The notes beneath the pieces were generated by a model. The model was not told where the DNA came from. It did no database searches and saw only the letters and a program-made list of their open reading frames with translations. This document shows positions 1 through 9,000 of a DNA stretch of 64,000 nucleotides, piece by piece. The position numbers were made by a program, and so were the translations under genes. How positions within the stretch are numbered: the stretch's first letter is position 1; every line of letters starts with the position of its first letter. This stretch comes from Serratia sarumanii (lineage in GTDB: Bacteria > Pseudomonadota > Gammaproteobacteria > Enterobacterales > Enterobacteriaceae), in contig NZ_CP124750.1 of assembly GCF_029962605.1 (NCBI RefSeq), positions 3,968,001-4,032,000 on the forward strand, read 5' to 3'.

Positions 1-2
1 AG

Positions 3-842
3 AGCCTGCTGCGCGAGCTGTATTTCGCCACCGAGAAGCAGCTGCGCCGCGGCATGCAAAACAGCCCGGATCTGCGCGAACGCGTGCGCCATCACCGCCT
101 GCAGGCGCTGGCGCTGCTACGCATGGACAACATCGACGAAGAGGCGCTGCACCGCATCTGGAGCCGCTGCCGCGCCGACTATTTCCTGCGCCACTCGCCG
201 AATCAGCTGGCCTGGCACGCCCGCCACCTGCTGGCCCACGATTCCACCCAGCCGCTGGTGCTGGTCAGCCGCCAGGCGACGCGCGGCGGCACCGAGATCT
301 TCATCTGGAGCCCGGACCGCCCTTATCTGTTCGCCGCCGTCGCAGGCGAGATGGATCGCCGCAATCTGAGCGTGCACGACGCCCAGATCTTCACCAACCG
401 CGACGGCATGGCGATGGACACCTTTATCGTGCTGGAGCCGGACGGCAGCCCGCTGGCGCAGGATCGCCACGCGGCGATCCGCCAGGCGCTGCTGCAGGCC
501 ATCACCCAGCGGGAGTATCAGCCGCCGCGCGTGCGCCGGCCCTCTTCCAAGCTGCGTCACTTCAGCGTGCCGACCGAGGTCACTTTCCTGCCGACCCATA
601 CCGATCGCCGCAGCTACCTGGAGCTGACCGCACTCGACCAGCCCGGCCTGCTGGCGCGGGTGGGCGAAGTGTTCGCTGACCTGGGGCTGTCGCTGCACGG
701 CGCGCGCATTTCCACCATCGGCGAGCGGGTCGAGGACTTGTTTATCCTGGCCGACGGCGAGCGGCGCGCGCTCGACCAGGAAACGCGCAGAAAGTTGGAG
801 CAACGGTTGACAGAGGCCCTCACCCCAAACGATAAAATGTGA
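3..842 (+). CDS. glnD: Bifunctional uridylyltransferase / uridylyl-removing enzyme GlnD, C-terminal part (5' end outside window)
   Basis: The reading frame is open from the window edge to the TGA at 840-842, so only the C-terminal ~280 residues are visible. GlnD modifies the PII proteins (GlnB/GlnK) according to glutamine level and so controls nitrogen assimilation. The visible part holds two ACT domains: the first around '[20 protein letters not shown]' (about nt 320-380) and the second around '[20 protein letters not shown]' (about nt 615-680). These are the glutamine-sensing modules that end the family; the nucleotidyltransferase and HD domains lie upstream. dapD follows 42 bases downstream, as in E. 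coli (glnD-dapD). Identification is firm; completeness cannot be judged here. Confidence 0.95.
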   Translation, partial: SLLRELYFATEKQLRRGMQNSPDLRERVRHHRLQALALLRMDNIDEEALHRIWSRCRADYFLRHSPNQLAWHARHLLAHDSTQPLVLVSRQATRGGTEIFIWSPDRPYLFAAVAGEMDRRNLSVHDAQIFTNRDGMAMDTFIVLEPDGSPLAQDRHAAIRQALLQAITQREYQPPRVRRPSSKLRHFSVPTEVTFLPTHTDRRSYLELTALDQPGLLARVGEVFADLGLSLHGARISTIGERVEDLFILADGERRALDQETRRKLEQRLTEALTPNDKM

Positions 843-884
843 TACAAGTAACTTTTTACCGACAACATCAGGAAAGAGAACAGC

Positions 885-1709
885 ATGCAGCAATTACAGA
901 ACGTTATTGAAAGCGCCTTCGAGCGCCGTGCGGACATCACCCCGGCGAACGTAGACACCGTAACGCGCGAAGCGGTAAACCAGGTGATCGGCCTGCTGGA
1001 CAGTGGCGCCCTGCGCGTCGCCGAGAAGATCGACGGTCAATGGGTCACCCATCAGTGGCTGAAGAAAGCCGTGCTGCTCTCTTTCCGCATCAACGACAAC
1101 AAGGTGATGGACGGCGCGGAAACCCGCTACTACGACAAGGTGCCGATGAAGTTCGCCGACTACGATGAAGCGCGCTTCCAGAAGGAAGGTTTCCGCGTCG
1201 TGCCGCCGGCCACCGTGCGCCAGGGCGCGTTCATCGCGCGCAACACCGTGCTGATGCCGTCTTACGTTAACATCGGCGCCTACGTCGACGAAGGCACCAT
1301 GGTCGACACCTGGGCCACAGTCGGTTCTTGCGCGCAGATCGGCAAAAACGTTCACCTGTCCGGCGGCGTCGGCATCGGCGGCGTGCTGGAGCCGCTGCAG
1401 GCCAACCCGACCATCATCGAAGACAACTGCTTCATCGGCGCGCGCTCCGAAGTGGTGGAAGGCGTGATCGTGGAAGAAGGCTCGGTGATTTCGATGGGCG
1501 TATACCTCGGCCAGAGCACCCGTATCTATGACCGCGAGACCGGCGAAATCCATTACGGCCGCGTGCCGGCGGGTTCGGTGGTGGTTTCCGGCAACCTGCC
1601 GTCGAAAGACGGTTCCTACAGCCTGTACTGCGCGGTGATCGTCAAGAAAGTCGACGCCAAAACGCGCGGTAAAGTCGGCATTAATGAGTTATTGCGCACT
1701 ATCGACTAA
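885..1709 (+). CDS. dapD: 2,3,4,5-tetrahydropyridine-2,6-dicarboxylate N-succinyltransferase DapD
   Basis: The 274-residue protein has the length usual for DapD. It succinylates tetrahydrodipicolinate with succinyl-CoA in the lysine/meso-diaminopimelate pathway. The C-terminal half shows left-handed parallel beta-helix hexapeptide repeats ('[20 protein letters not shown]', then '[20 protein letters not shown]'), the trimeric acyltransferase fold. The ATG at 885 is preceded by AGGAAAG. A strong hairpin with a U tract follows the stop. It pairs functionally with lysA at the other end of this window. Confidence 0.97.
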   Translation: MQQLQNVIESAFERRADITPANVDTVTREAVNQVIGLLDSGALRVAEKIDGQWVTHQWLKKAVLLSFRINDNKVMDGAETRYYDKVPMKFADYDEARFQKEGFRVVPPATVRQGAFIARNTVLMPSYVNIGAYVDEGTMVDTWATVGSCAQIGKNVHLSGGVGIGGVLEPLQANPTIIEDNCFIGARSEVVEGVIVEEGSVISMGVYLGQSTRIYDRETGEIHYGRVPAGSVVVSGNLPSKDGSYSLYCAVIVKKVDAKTRGKVGINELLRTID

Positions 1710-1713
1710 ATTG

Positions 1714-1744
1714 AAATAGCGGGTGATTCACCCGCTATTTTTTT
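1714..1744 (+). terminator. Rho-independent terminator of dapD
   Basis: A 12-bp perfect stem (AAATAGCGGGTG, 1714-1725) with a 3-nt loop pairs with 1729-1740 and runs into a T tract. It lies 4 bases after the dapD stop. Confidence 0.9.
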
Positions 1745-1838
1745 GTCTGCGTTTCGCTGGCAGTCACAGTCGCAGACCTCGCTTTCCGCCATAATCGCAG
1801 TCGTGGAATATAACGATCACATCTAAAGAGGGCGCAGT

Positions 1839-2228
1839 ATGTACGATAACTTGAAGAGTTTGGGCATCAATCAACCGGAAGACGTCGATCGCTATAGCCT
1901 GCGTCAAGAGGCCAACAACGACATCCTCAAGATCTATTTCCGCAAGGACAAGGGCGAGTTCTTCGCTAAAAGCGTGAAGTTCAAGTACCCACGCCAGCGT
2001 AAAACCGTGGTGGCGGACAACGCCGGCCAGGGCTACAAGGAAATTCACGAGATCAACCCGAACCTGCGTTACGTGATCGACGAACTGGATCAGCTGTGCC
2101 AACGCGATCAGGTGGAAGTGGATCTGAAGCGTAAAATCCTCGACGACCTGCGCCATCTCGAAGGAGTGGTGTCGCACAAGATTGCCGAGATCGAAGCCGA
2201 TCTGGAAAAACTCACCCGCGGCAAGTAA
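1839..2228 (+). CDS. yaeH: DUF3461 family protein YaeH
   Basis: The 129-residue soluble, charged protein matches the small gammaproteobacterial YaeH family ('[20 protein letters not shown]' at the start). No catalytic motif or membrane segment is visible. The C-terminal third (residues ~80-129) is Glu/Lys-rich and probably helical or coiled-coil. It sits downstream of dapD as in E. coli, after the dapD terminator, so it is probably transcribed separately. Its molecular function is unknown to me. Confidence 0.9.
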   Translation: MYDNLKSLGINQPEDVDRYSLRQEANNDILKIYFRKDKGEFFAKSVKFKYPRQRKTVVADNAGQGYKEIHEINPNLRYVIDELDQLCQRDQVEVDLKRKILDDLRHLEGVVSHKIAEIEADLEKLTRGK

Positions 2229-2256
2229 TGCGGATCGGTTGATCCGCATCATCGCC

Positions 2257-2282
2257 AAGGCGCCCTTTCGCGGCGCCTTTTT
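2257..2282. terminator. Putative bidirectional terminator between yaeH and yqcA
   Basis: The inverted repeat AAGGCGCC (2257-2264) / GGCGCCTT (2272-2279) has a 7-nt loop. It is followed by T's on the + strand and preceded by AA on the other, between two convergent genes. Confidence 0.75.
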
Positions 2283-2285
2283 ACT

Positions 2286-2738
2286 TTACGATTGCAGCAG
2301 CGTGCCCCACTGCTCGACCCACGGGCAGGCGGCCACTTCCGGCTCCGGCTGTTCCATCGCATCGATCTCCAGCACTTCACCAACGCGGGTAGCGCCCTGC
2401 TCCTGCAGCAGCGCGTCGAACGCGCGCCCGGCGCCGCAGAAGTTGTCATAGCTGCTGTCGCCGAGGGCGATCAGCCCATAGCGCAGCTCCGGCTGGTAGC
2501 CGACCTGATCGCGAATGGCGTGGAACAGCGGCGCGATGCTGTCCGGCAGATCGCCCTGCCCGGTGGTGGAGGTAATCACCAGCGCGTAGTGCTGACGGTA
2601 ATACTGCCAGGCCTCCAGCGTGCCCTCTTCGAACAGTTTGACCTCATGGCCCTGTTCGCTGAGGATGTTTTGCGCCTCTTCCGCCACCAGCAGCGAATTG
2701 CCGTAGACCGTTCCCACGAAGATACCAACCTGAGCCAT
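2286..2738 (-). CDS. yqcA: Flavodoxin YqcA
   Basis: This is a short-chain flavodoxin of 150 residues if started at the ATG at 2738 ('[20 protein letters not shown]'). The N-terminal TVYGNS segment is the FMN phosphate-binding loop; '[12 protein letters not shown]' (around residue 55) and '[10 protein letters not shown]' (around residue 87) match the flavin-binding loops of the family. It should act as a one-electron carrier in the cytoplasm. An in-frame start six codons upstream is possible, but the AGGAG before the chosen ATG favours the shorter form. It is the last gene of the leftward run yqcC-(A2M)-pbpC-truC-yqcA and lies 33 bases after truC. Confidence 0.93.
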   Translation of the reverse strand: MAQVGIFVGTVYGNSLLVAEEAQNILSEQGHEVKLFEEGTLEAWQYYRQHYALVITSTTGQGDLPDSIAPLFHAIRDQVGYQPELRYGLIALGDSSYDNFCGAGRAFDALLQEQGATRVGEVLEIDAMEQPEPEVAACPWVEQWGTLLQS

Positions 2739-2771
2739 GGCTCCTACTCCCTTCATTACCTTTAAAAATTG

Positions 2772-3542
2772 TCAGCTATCCTGACCGTTAGCCGCGCTAA
2801 ACTCAACCCCGGCAAGTTCAGGGAATACTCCCGCCCAGCCGAACTGCGTCATCACCCCTTGCCAGTCTTCGTCCCAGCGCGCCGTCACCCGCAGCGCCTC
2901 ACCGGTCACCGGGTGCGTCAGCTGCAGATGGCTGGCGTGCAGCATCAGGCGCGGGCAGCCGAAATGCTGCGCCATGCCACGGTTCTGCCGCAGATCGCCG
3001 TGCTTGCTGTCGCCGATGATCGGATGGCGAAGATGCGCCATGTGGCGCCGCAGCTGGTGCTTGCGGCCGGTTTCCGGCTGCAGCTCCACCAGGCTGTAGC
3101 GCGCGCTGTCGTAGCGGCCGACGGCCACCGGCATCTCTACCTGCGCCAGCGGCCGGTAGTGCGTCACCGCCGGCTGCGGTCCCTTATCGGCATCGGCATG
3201 TTTATCGGCGATTTTGTCCAGCTCCGCCGTCAGCGGGTAGTCGAGGGTCGCCCCCTCCTGCACGTAGCCGCGCACCACCGCATGGTAGGTTTTCTGCACC
3301 TGATGCTGCTCGAACTGCTGCGACAGCAGGCGCGCCACCTCGCTGGAGAGCGCCATCAGCAGCACGCCGGACGTCGGGCGATCGAGACGGTGCACGGTAA
3401 AGACGTGCTGCCCGAGCTGATCGCGCACCGTCTGCATCATAAAGCGGGTCTCATGACGATCCAGCCAACTGCGGTGCACCAACCAACCCGACGGCTTGTT
3501 CACCGCCACCAGGTGTTCATCCTGATACAAAATCTCAATCAC
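2772..3542 (-). CDS. truC: tRNA pseudouridine(65) synthase TruC
   Basis: This 256-residue RluA-family pseudouridine synthase modifies uridine 65 in the T-stem of certain tRNAs. The catalytic Asp is D54 in the motif HRLDRPTSGV, and a second family motif reads 'TGRKHQLRRHMAHLRHPIIG'. Translation most likely starts at a GTG (3540-3542), which aligns with the known N terminus (MxEILYQDE). It is followed closely by yqcA, as in E. coli. In E. coli the next gene upstream is yqcC; here pbpC and the macroglobulin gene intervene. Confidence 0.95.
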   Translation of the reverse strand: MIEILYQDEHLVAVNKPSGWLVHRSWLDRHETRFMMQTVRDQLGQHVFTVHRLDRPTSGVLLMALSSEVARLLSQQFEQHQVQKTYHAVVRGYVQEGATLDYPLTAELDKIADKHADADKGPQPAVTHYRPLAQVEMPVAVGRYDSARYSLVELQPETGRKHQLRRHMAHLRHPIIGDSKHGDLRQNRGMAQHFGCPRLMLHASHLQLTHPVTGEALRVTARWDEDWQGVMTQFGWAGVFPELAGVEFSAANGQDS

Positions 3543-3602
3543 ATCGCTTTCCCAGGTAAATAGCCGTTTCGGGCGCGAGTATAACAGGCGTGCGGCTCAG
3601 CG

Positions 3603-5951
3603 CTAGTTCACCCATTCGATGGTCACCAGCCGCATATCGGCGCGGCCGCGATCGTCCACCGCCCGAATGCGGTAGCGCCCGTTGTCGATCGGCCGCCAGT
3701 CGATCGGCTTTTTGCTGGCGCTGCTGCCGAGATAGATATCGTCAACGAACCAGTACACCGTCTTGCTGTCGGCGTCCGTCACCGCGTTGAAGGCGATTTT
3801 ATCTCGCCCCTGCTGCGACTGGCGCAGGGTATAGGTGGTGTTTTTCAGCGGCGAAGTGATGCGCGGCGCGTTGCCGCCGACGGCGATGCCGTTGTCCTTG
3901 CAGCGGTTGACCGGCGGCGCCCGCTTCGGCAGCCCGGCCTGGGCGAACACGTTGGCCAGATCGGAAGGCCAGAACTCAAAAATTTCGGTACGGGTCTGCG
4001 CCGCGTCATACGGCGGGCAAACGACCTCGCCGCTGTGAATATCCAGCACCACCGGCCGATAGACGCTGTCGACCTTGATCGGCGACTTGCCGGGAATGAA
4101 CCAGGTCTTGCCCTTCTGCTGGCACCACGGCGTCGGCAGATCGCCGCTGGCGAGACAAATATCCACCCGCCGCAGCCGTTGGGGGAACGGGTGCTTCGGT
4201 TCCCGCAGGCCGGGGTAACTGGCATTGACGCTGTCGATGATGTTGAAGAACAGCGGCGCGGCCGCCTCGGCGCCGACCAACGCATTGTTGCCGCGCCCGT
4301 CGAAGTTGCCTTCCCACACCACCAGCACGTAAGGGCCGAAAATCCCGACGCTCCAGGCGTCGCGAAAGCCCCAGGAAGTGCCGGTCTTCCAGTACACCGG
4401 CAGCGAAGAAGAACGCTGCGCCAGCGTATCGCCCGGCCGCCGATGCTGGCGCAGCATATCCAGCGTGATGAAACTGGCCTCCTCGCTCAGCAGCCGAACC
4501 GGCGTCGATTCGGCCTCGTTCAGCTGCATACGAAGCGGCCGCAGCTCGCCGCGGTTCGCCAGCAGCGCATACAGCTTCGCCAATTCCTGCGCCGTCACCT
4601 CGCCGCCGCCCAGCACCAGCGACAGCCCGTAGTGGCTTTCGTTGGCCATATTGGCGACGCCGGTCAGGCGTAAAAACTGATAAAAGGTCGGCTGGCGTAG
4701 CTGCGAGGCGACATACACCGCCGGGATGTTGCGGCTGAAATTCAGCGCGTCAGTGGCGGTCACCGGGCCAAGAAAGCGCCGGTCGAAGTTTTCCGGCGCA
4801 TAGGCGCCGAACGACGAAGGCACGTCCTTCAGGATGGTCATCGGATGCAGCACGCCCTGCTCCATGCCCAGCGCGTAGATGAACGGTTTGAGCGTCGAAC
4901 CCGGCGAGCGTTTGGCGTTGGTGCCGTTCACCTGCCCCTGAATCGGACGGTTGTAATAGTCCGCCGATCCCACCAGCGCGCGCACCCCCATATCACGGCT
5001 GTCCACCAGCAGCACCGCGGCGTTTTGGATGCCGCGGCTGCGGTTGCGGGCAATAAAGGCATTGACCTGCCGCTCAACCAGCCGCTGCAACCCGGCGTCC
5101 AGCGTGGTGTCGACGCGGGTATCGCGCTGCACCAGTTGCTGCGTCTGCTGGCGCAGCTGTTCGATAAAGTGCGGCGCGATATAGGGCACTTGCTCGGGCT
5201 GGCGCAGCGCCAGCGGCAGGCGGAACAGCGTTTGCTGGCTGGCGTCGGTGGGGTAAACCCGCTGCCAGCGCTGGAACAGACGGTTGCGCGCCTGCGTCAA
5301 CGCGGCGCCGAGCACGCCGGTTTTCGGCTCCAGACGGTAGCTGGGCGACTGCGGCAGCACCGCCAGCGTCAGCGCCTCCGGCAGGGTCAAATCCTTCGGC
5401 GACTTGGCGAAATAGATCAGGCTGGCGGCGCCGATGCTTTCGATGTTGCGGCCGTAAGGGGCGTAATTCAGGTAGGCTTCCAGGATATCGCGCTTGGAGT
5501 AGCTCAGTTCCAGCTGCACCGCACGCAGCACCTGCAGCAGCTTGCCGCCCGGCGTGCGGGTGTTGAGATGCCAGCGCATGCGCGCCAGCTGCATGCTGAT
5601 GGTCGATCCGCCCTGCATTTTGCCGCCGGCGACATAGCTGCGCCAGAAGCCGCGCATTAGGCTGACGGGGTTAAAACCGGGGTTGTAGTAGAACCAGCGG
5701 TCTTCGTGCAGCAGCAGCCCGCGCACCGCCAACGGCGACACCTGCTCCAGCGGCGTCCACAGCCGGTAGCGGTCGTCGTTGGCCAGGGTGATGCGCAGCA
5801 GAGCGCCGTGCCTGTCGTAATAGACGGAAGACTGCGGCAGCCCATGCCACAGGGGCGGATGCGGCCACAGCCGAATCGCGGCCAGCAGCAGCGCCAGTAA
5901 AAACACCGCCATCAAGCCGTTTTGCAGCACGCGCCCGGTCAGGATCTTCAT
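3603..5951 (-). CDS. pbpC: Penicillin-binding protein 1C (bifunctional peptidoglycan glycosyltransferase/transpeptidase) PbpC
   Basis: The 782-residue inner-membrane protein has a periplasmic bulk. One N-terminal membrane anchor is at residues ~13-27. The GT51 domain shows the catalytic Glu83 in HEDRWFY and the GGSTISMQLAR signature. The transpeptidase domain has the nucleophile Ser352 in SPGSTLKPF, the SxN motif in 'NFSRNIPA', and KTGT with Lys522. The C terminus (~residues 690-782) matches a BiPBP_C-type domain. It lies 49 bases downstream of the alpha-2-macroglobulin gene, the same partnership as E. coli yfhM-pbpC. That pairing is usually read as a periplasmic defence and repair unit, with the macroglobulin trapping proteases and PBP1C mending the wall; this role is inference from the literature. 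Confidence 0.95.
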   Translation of the reverse strand: MKILTGRVLQNGLMAVFLLALLLAAIRLWPHPPLWHGLPQSSVYYDRHGALLRITLANDDRYRLWTPLEQVSPLAVRGLLLHEDRWFYYNPGFNPVSLMRGFWRSYVAGGKMQGGSTISMQLARMRWHLNTRTPGGKLLQVLRAVQLELSYSKRDILEAYLNYAPYGRNIESIGAASLIYFAKSPKDLTLPEALTLAVLPQSPSYRLEPKTGVLGAALTQARNRLFQRWQRVYPTDASQQTLFRLPLALRQPEQVPYIAPHFIEQLRQQTQQLVQRDTRVDTTLDAGLQRLVERQVNAFIARNRSRGIQNAAVLLVDSRDMGVRALVGSADYYNRPIQGQVNGTNAKRSPGSTLKPFIYALGMEQGVLHPMTILKDVPSSFGAYAPENFDRRFLGPVTATDALNFSRNIPAVYVASQLRQPTFYQFLRLTGVANMANESHYGLSLVLGGGEVTAQELAKLYALLANRGELRPLRMQLNEAESTPVRLLSEEASFITLDMLRQHRRPGDTLAQRSSSLPVYWKTGTSWGFRDAWSVGIFGPYVLVVWEGNFDGRGNNALVGAEAAAPLFFNIIDSVNASYPGLREPKHPFPQRLRRVDICLASGDLPTPWCQQKGKTWFIPGKSPIKVDSVYRPVVLDIHSGEVVCPPYDAAQTRTEIFEFWPSDLANVFAQAGLPKRAPPVNRCKDNGIAVGGNAPRITSPLKNTTYTLRQSQQGRDKIAFNAVTDADSKTVYWFVDDIYLGSSASKKPIDWRPIDNGRYRIRAVDDRGRADMRLVTIEWVN

Positions 5952-6000
5952 ACGTTCTCACCACCCCGGCGCCAGACGCTGGCCTGGCGCCGGAGCCGGC

Positions 6001-9000
6001 CTAGTCGTTGCCCGCCGGCACCACCACCAGCTTGCCGCCACCGGCCGACATCGCCTGTACTTCACGATCGTACATGGCTTCGCCGTAGGCCGGTGGAACA
6101 ATAAAGCTGCCGGTATTGGTGGCCTTGATCTGATAGACGAACTCCTGTACCTCGGTGCCGGCGCTGCCATAGATAATCACCCGATCTTCACGGATATCGC
6201 TGTAATCCGGCGCCCAGGTGGAGCCAGAGGCGGCCAGTGGCGACTGCCAACCGCCGCGATCGTCGCTCTCCTCGCCGGCGTCGGCCGGTTCCGGCGGCGT
6301 CTGCTGCACCACTTCGAACCCGCCCGGCAGCAGATCGACGATCGCCAGGTTGCTCTGCCCCTCTTTCGAGTTGGCGCGCACCTTCAGATGGACGTTGATC
6401 TTCTGCCCCAGCGTCACCTGCGTCACCGGCTTGCCCTGTTCGTCGGTGTAATCGCGGACGATCTCAATGCCGCGCGACAGCGCTTTTTGCGGCGCATTCA
6501 GGTCGTAACCGGCCTGCGTCACCACATACCAGGCCGGCGCGCTACCGCCGTTGGTGAAGCGCACCGCGGTAGCATCGGCGTTGAACTGCCCCTGAACGAA
6601 CAACCCCTGCAGCTCACTGATGCGCTGCGGCTCGCCGCCGGCTTTGCCTACCTGCACGATGCCCAAGGCATCCGCATTGGCGGATTGCGCCGCCACCTGG
6701 GCCGAATAGCTTTCCAGCGCCAGAATGCTCATCGCGGAGGAGTAGGTGGTGTAACGCTCTTCTTTCAGCGCCTTGACCATATTCTCCAGCACCTGCGGCG
6801 GGATCGACGCCATCTTCTCCGGGAAGTGACGGGTAATCAGATACAGCCGCGTCGCATCCTGCACCAGCGGATCGAAATAGTTCTGCGTCCACCAGGCGCT
6901 GTCATACGCCTTGCTCAGCTGCTGCCAGCTCGGTTGCAACAGCGCGGCGGCTTCGTCGTCCATCTTCAACAGGCGATAGGAAGAAGCCAGATACAGCGCG
7001 CTCAGATCGGTTTTCCACCCTTCGCCATAGCGTTTTTGCAGCGTATCCTGCACCGCCGCCAGCGAGTTGGTGGTCACCTCGCCTTGCAGCGTCAGCAGGT
7101 AAACCGCCCAGCTGCGCAGGCGCAGCAGATACAAATCGTCGAATCCGCTGGCCGCCAGCTCGCGCAATGCGCCGTTGGCCTCGTCCAGCATGCCTTCCGG
7201 CAGGGCGTAGCCCGCCGCTTTGGCTTCGAGCAGATACTGCACCACATAAGGCGTGACGAAAGGATCGGCATCCGGCGACGAACGCCAGGCGCCGATCGCT
7301 CCGCTGTCGTTCTGGCGCGCGCGCAGCACGCCAAGCAGGTTGCGCAGCTGCTTGCTGACTTCCGCCTGGCTCAGGCTGCTTTTCATCTCGGGGTGGCGGC
7401 TCTGCAGCATCAGCGGAATGGAGCGGCTGACGATCTGCTCGGAACAGTAATACGGGTAATCCGCCAGGTATTGCGCCAGCCCGCTGGTCAGCACCAGCGG
7501 CGAATTCGACACCGCCGCCCGACGCTGCGCGAAAGCGTCGAACATCTGGCGCAGGCCATCGACGTTCTGACTGCCGCCGCTCATGCGCCCCATCACCGAC
7601 TGGGTACGGTACGGCGCCGCCGGCCGCACCGAGGTGCTGACGGTGCGGCGGCTGGCCTGGTCGCCGTAACGGGCGTCGAACACCAGCGGCGCATCGCCCA
7701 GCACGGCTTTGGCACGCAGGCGGAAAGCGATCACGCCTTCGCGTTTTTCCGCCAGCGTCAGGCTTTGCGTCGCGTTGCCCACCACCTCCAACTGCGGCGG
7801 CGGCGTCAGCAGAACGTTGATGGCCACCGACTGTCCGTTCAGCCCGTCGAGGTTGTTGCTGACGCCCACGCTGACGTCGAACTCGTCACCCGGCGCCACC
7901 ATCGCCGGCACGTTCGGCGTCATGATGAAATTGTCGCGCACCGTGGCGGCGGTTTGCGCCTTGCCGATTTTCTCCGGGGTCACCGAAATCGCCATCACGC
8001 GGATCTTGCCGTTGAAGTAGTCCGGCACCGGGTAGACGAACTGCTTCTCGCCGCTGACCTCGGTAATGCCGGACCAATAGGCCACCGGCTTGTCGCGCTT
8101 GCGCTTGAACGGGTTGAGGTTGAGATCCAGCCCTTCGCCCGCATCGCCGCCCGGCGCCGCGGTCAGCGCCATCAGCTTGCTGAACTCCGGCAGGATCAGA
8201 TCGAGGATCTGCGAGCTGCTCACATTCAGTTCGCGCTTGCTGAAGAAGAACTCCAGCGGATCCTTCAGGCGGTAACGCGCCACCTGCAGAATGCCCTCAT
8301 CGACGGCGAACAGCGCCACCTGCTGCGGCGCGTCGGTCTTGACGGTCATCGTCAGGTTTTCACCCGGCTTGATGACCTCCGGCGCCGTCACCTCGAGGCT
8401 GTTTTGCCGCGCCTTGGTGCTGATCTTGAACGGCATCACGCCATAGCTCAGCGGGCTCATGAAGATTTCGCTGGAGTTGATGTCGCGCACGAACTGCACG
8501 TTGATGTAGCCGTTGCCCTCCATGCCGGCCGGCACGCGGATCTTCTGCACCGAGCTGGTGGTGTCGGTGTGGAACCACTGCCAGGCGTAAACCTTGTCCT
8601 TCTCGATGGTGATCAAGCCGCTGCCGGTATAAGGCGCGTTGATCGCCACCTCGATCTCTTCGCCCGGCTGGTATTCCGCCTGGTTCAGTTTCAGCTTCAG
8701 TTCGGCGTTGCGATCCAGCGAACGGCTCAGGTTGGCGTTGCCGGCCACGCTGTAGGCAACGCGGTTGAGCGTCTTGCCCTGCGCATCTTCAATCACCAGC
8801 ACGAAGTCGCCCGGCTTATCGGTCGCCAGCCGCAGATCCGCGCCCTGCCCGCTCAGCGCCAGCGGCTGTTCCGACAGCTGCACTTCCTTCATCTTCGACT
8901 GGTATTTGTAAACGCCCGAATCCTGTTTGGTCAGCACCGAAATGTATTTCTGCTCGATCAACACCTGCTTAAGGTTCGGCAGGGCGATCTGTTGCAGATT

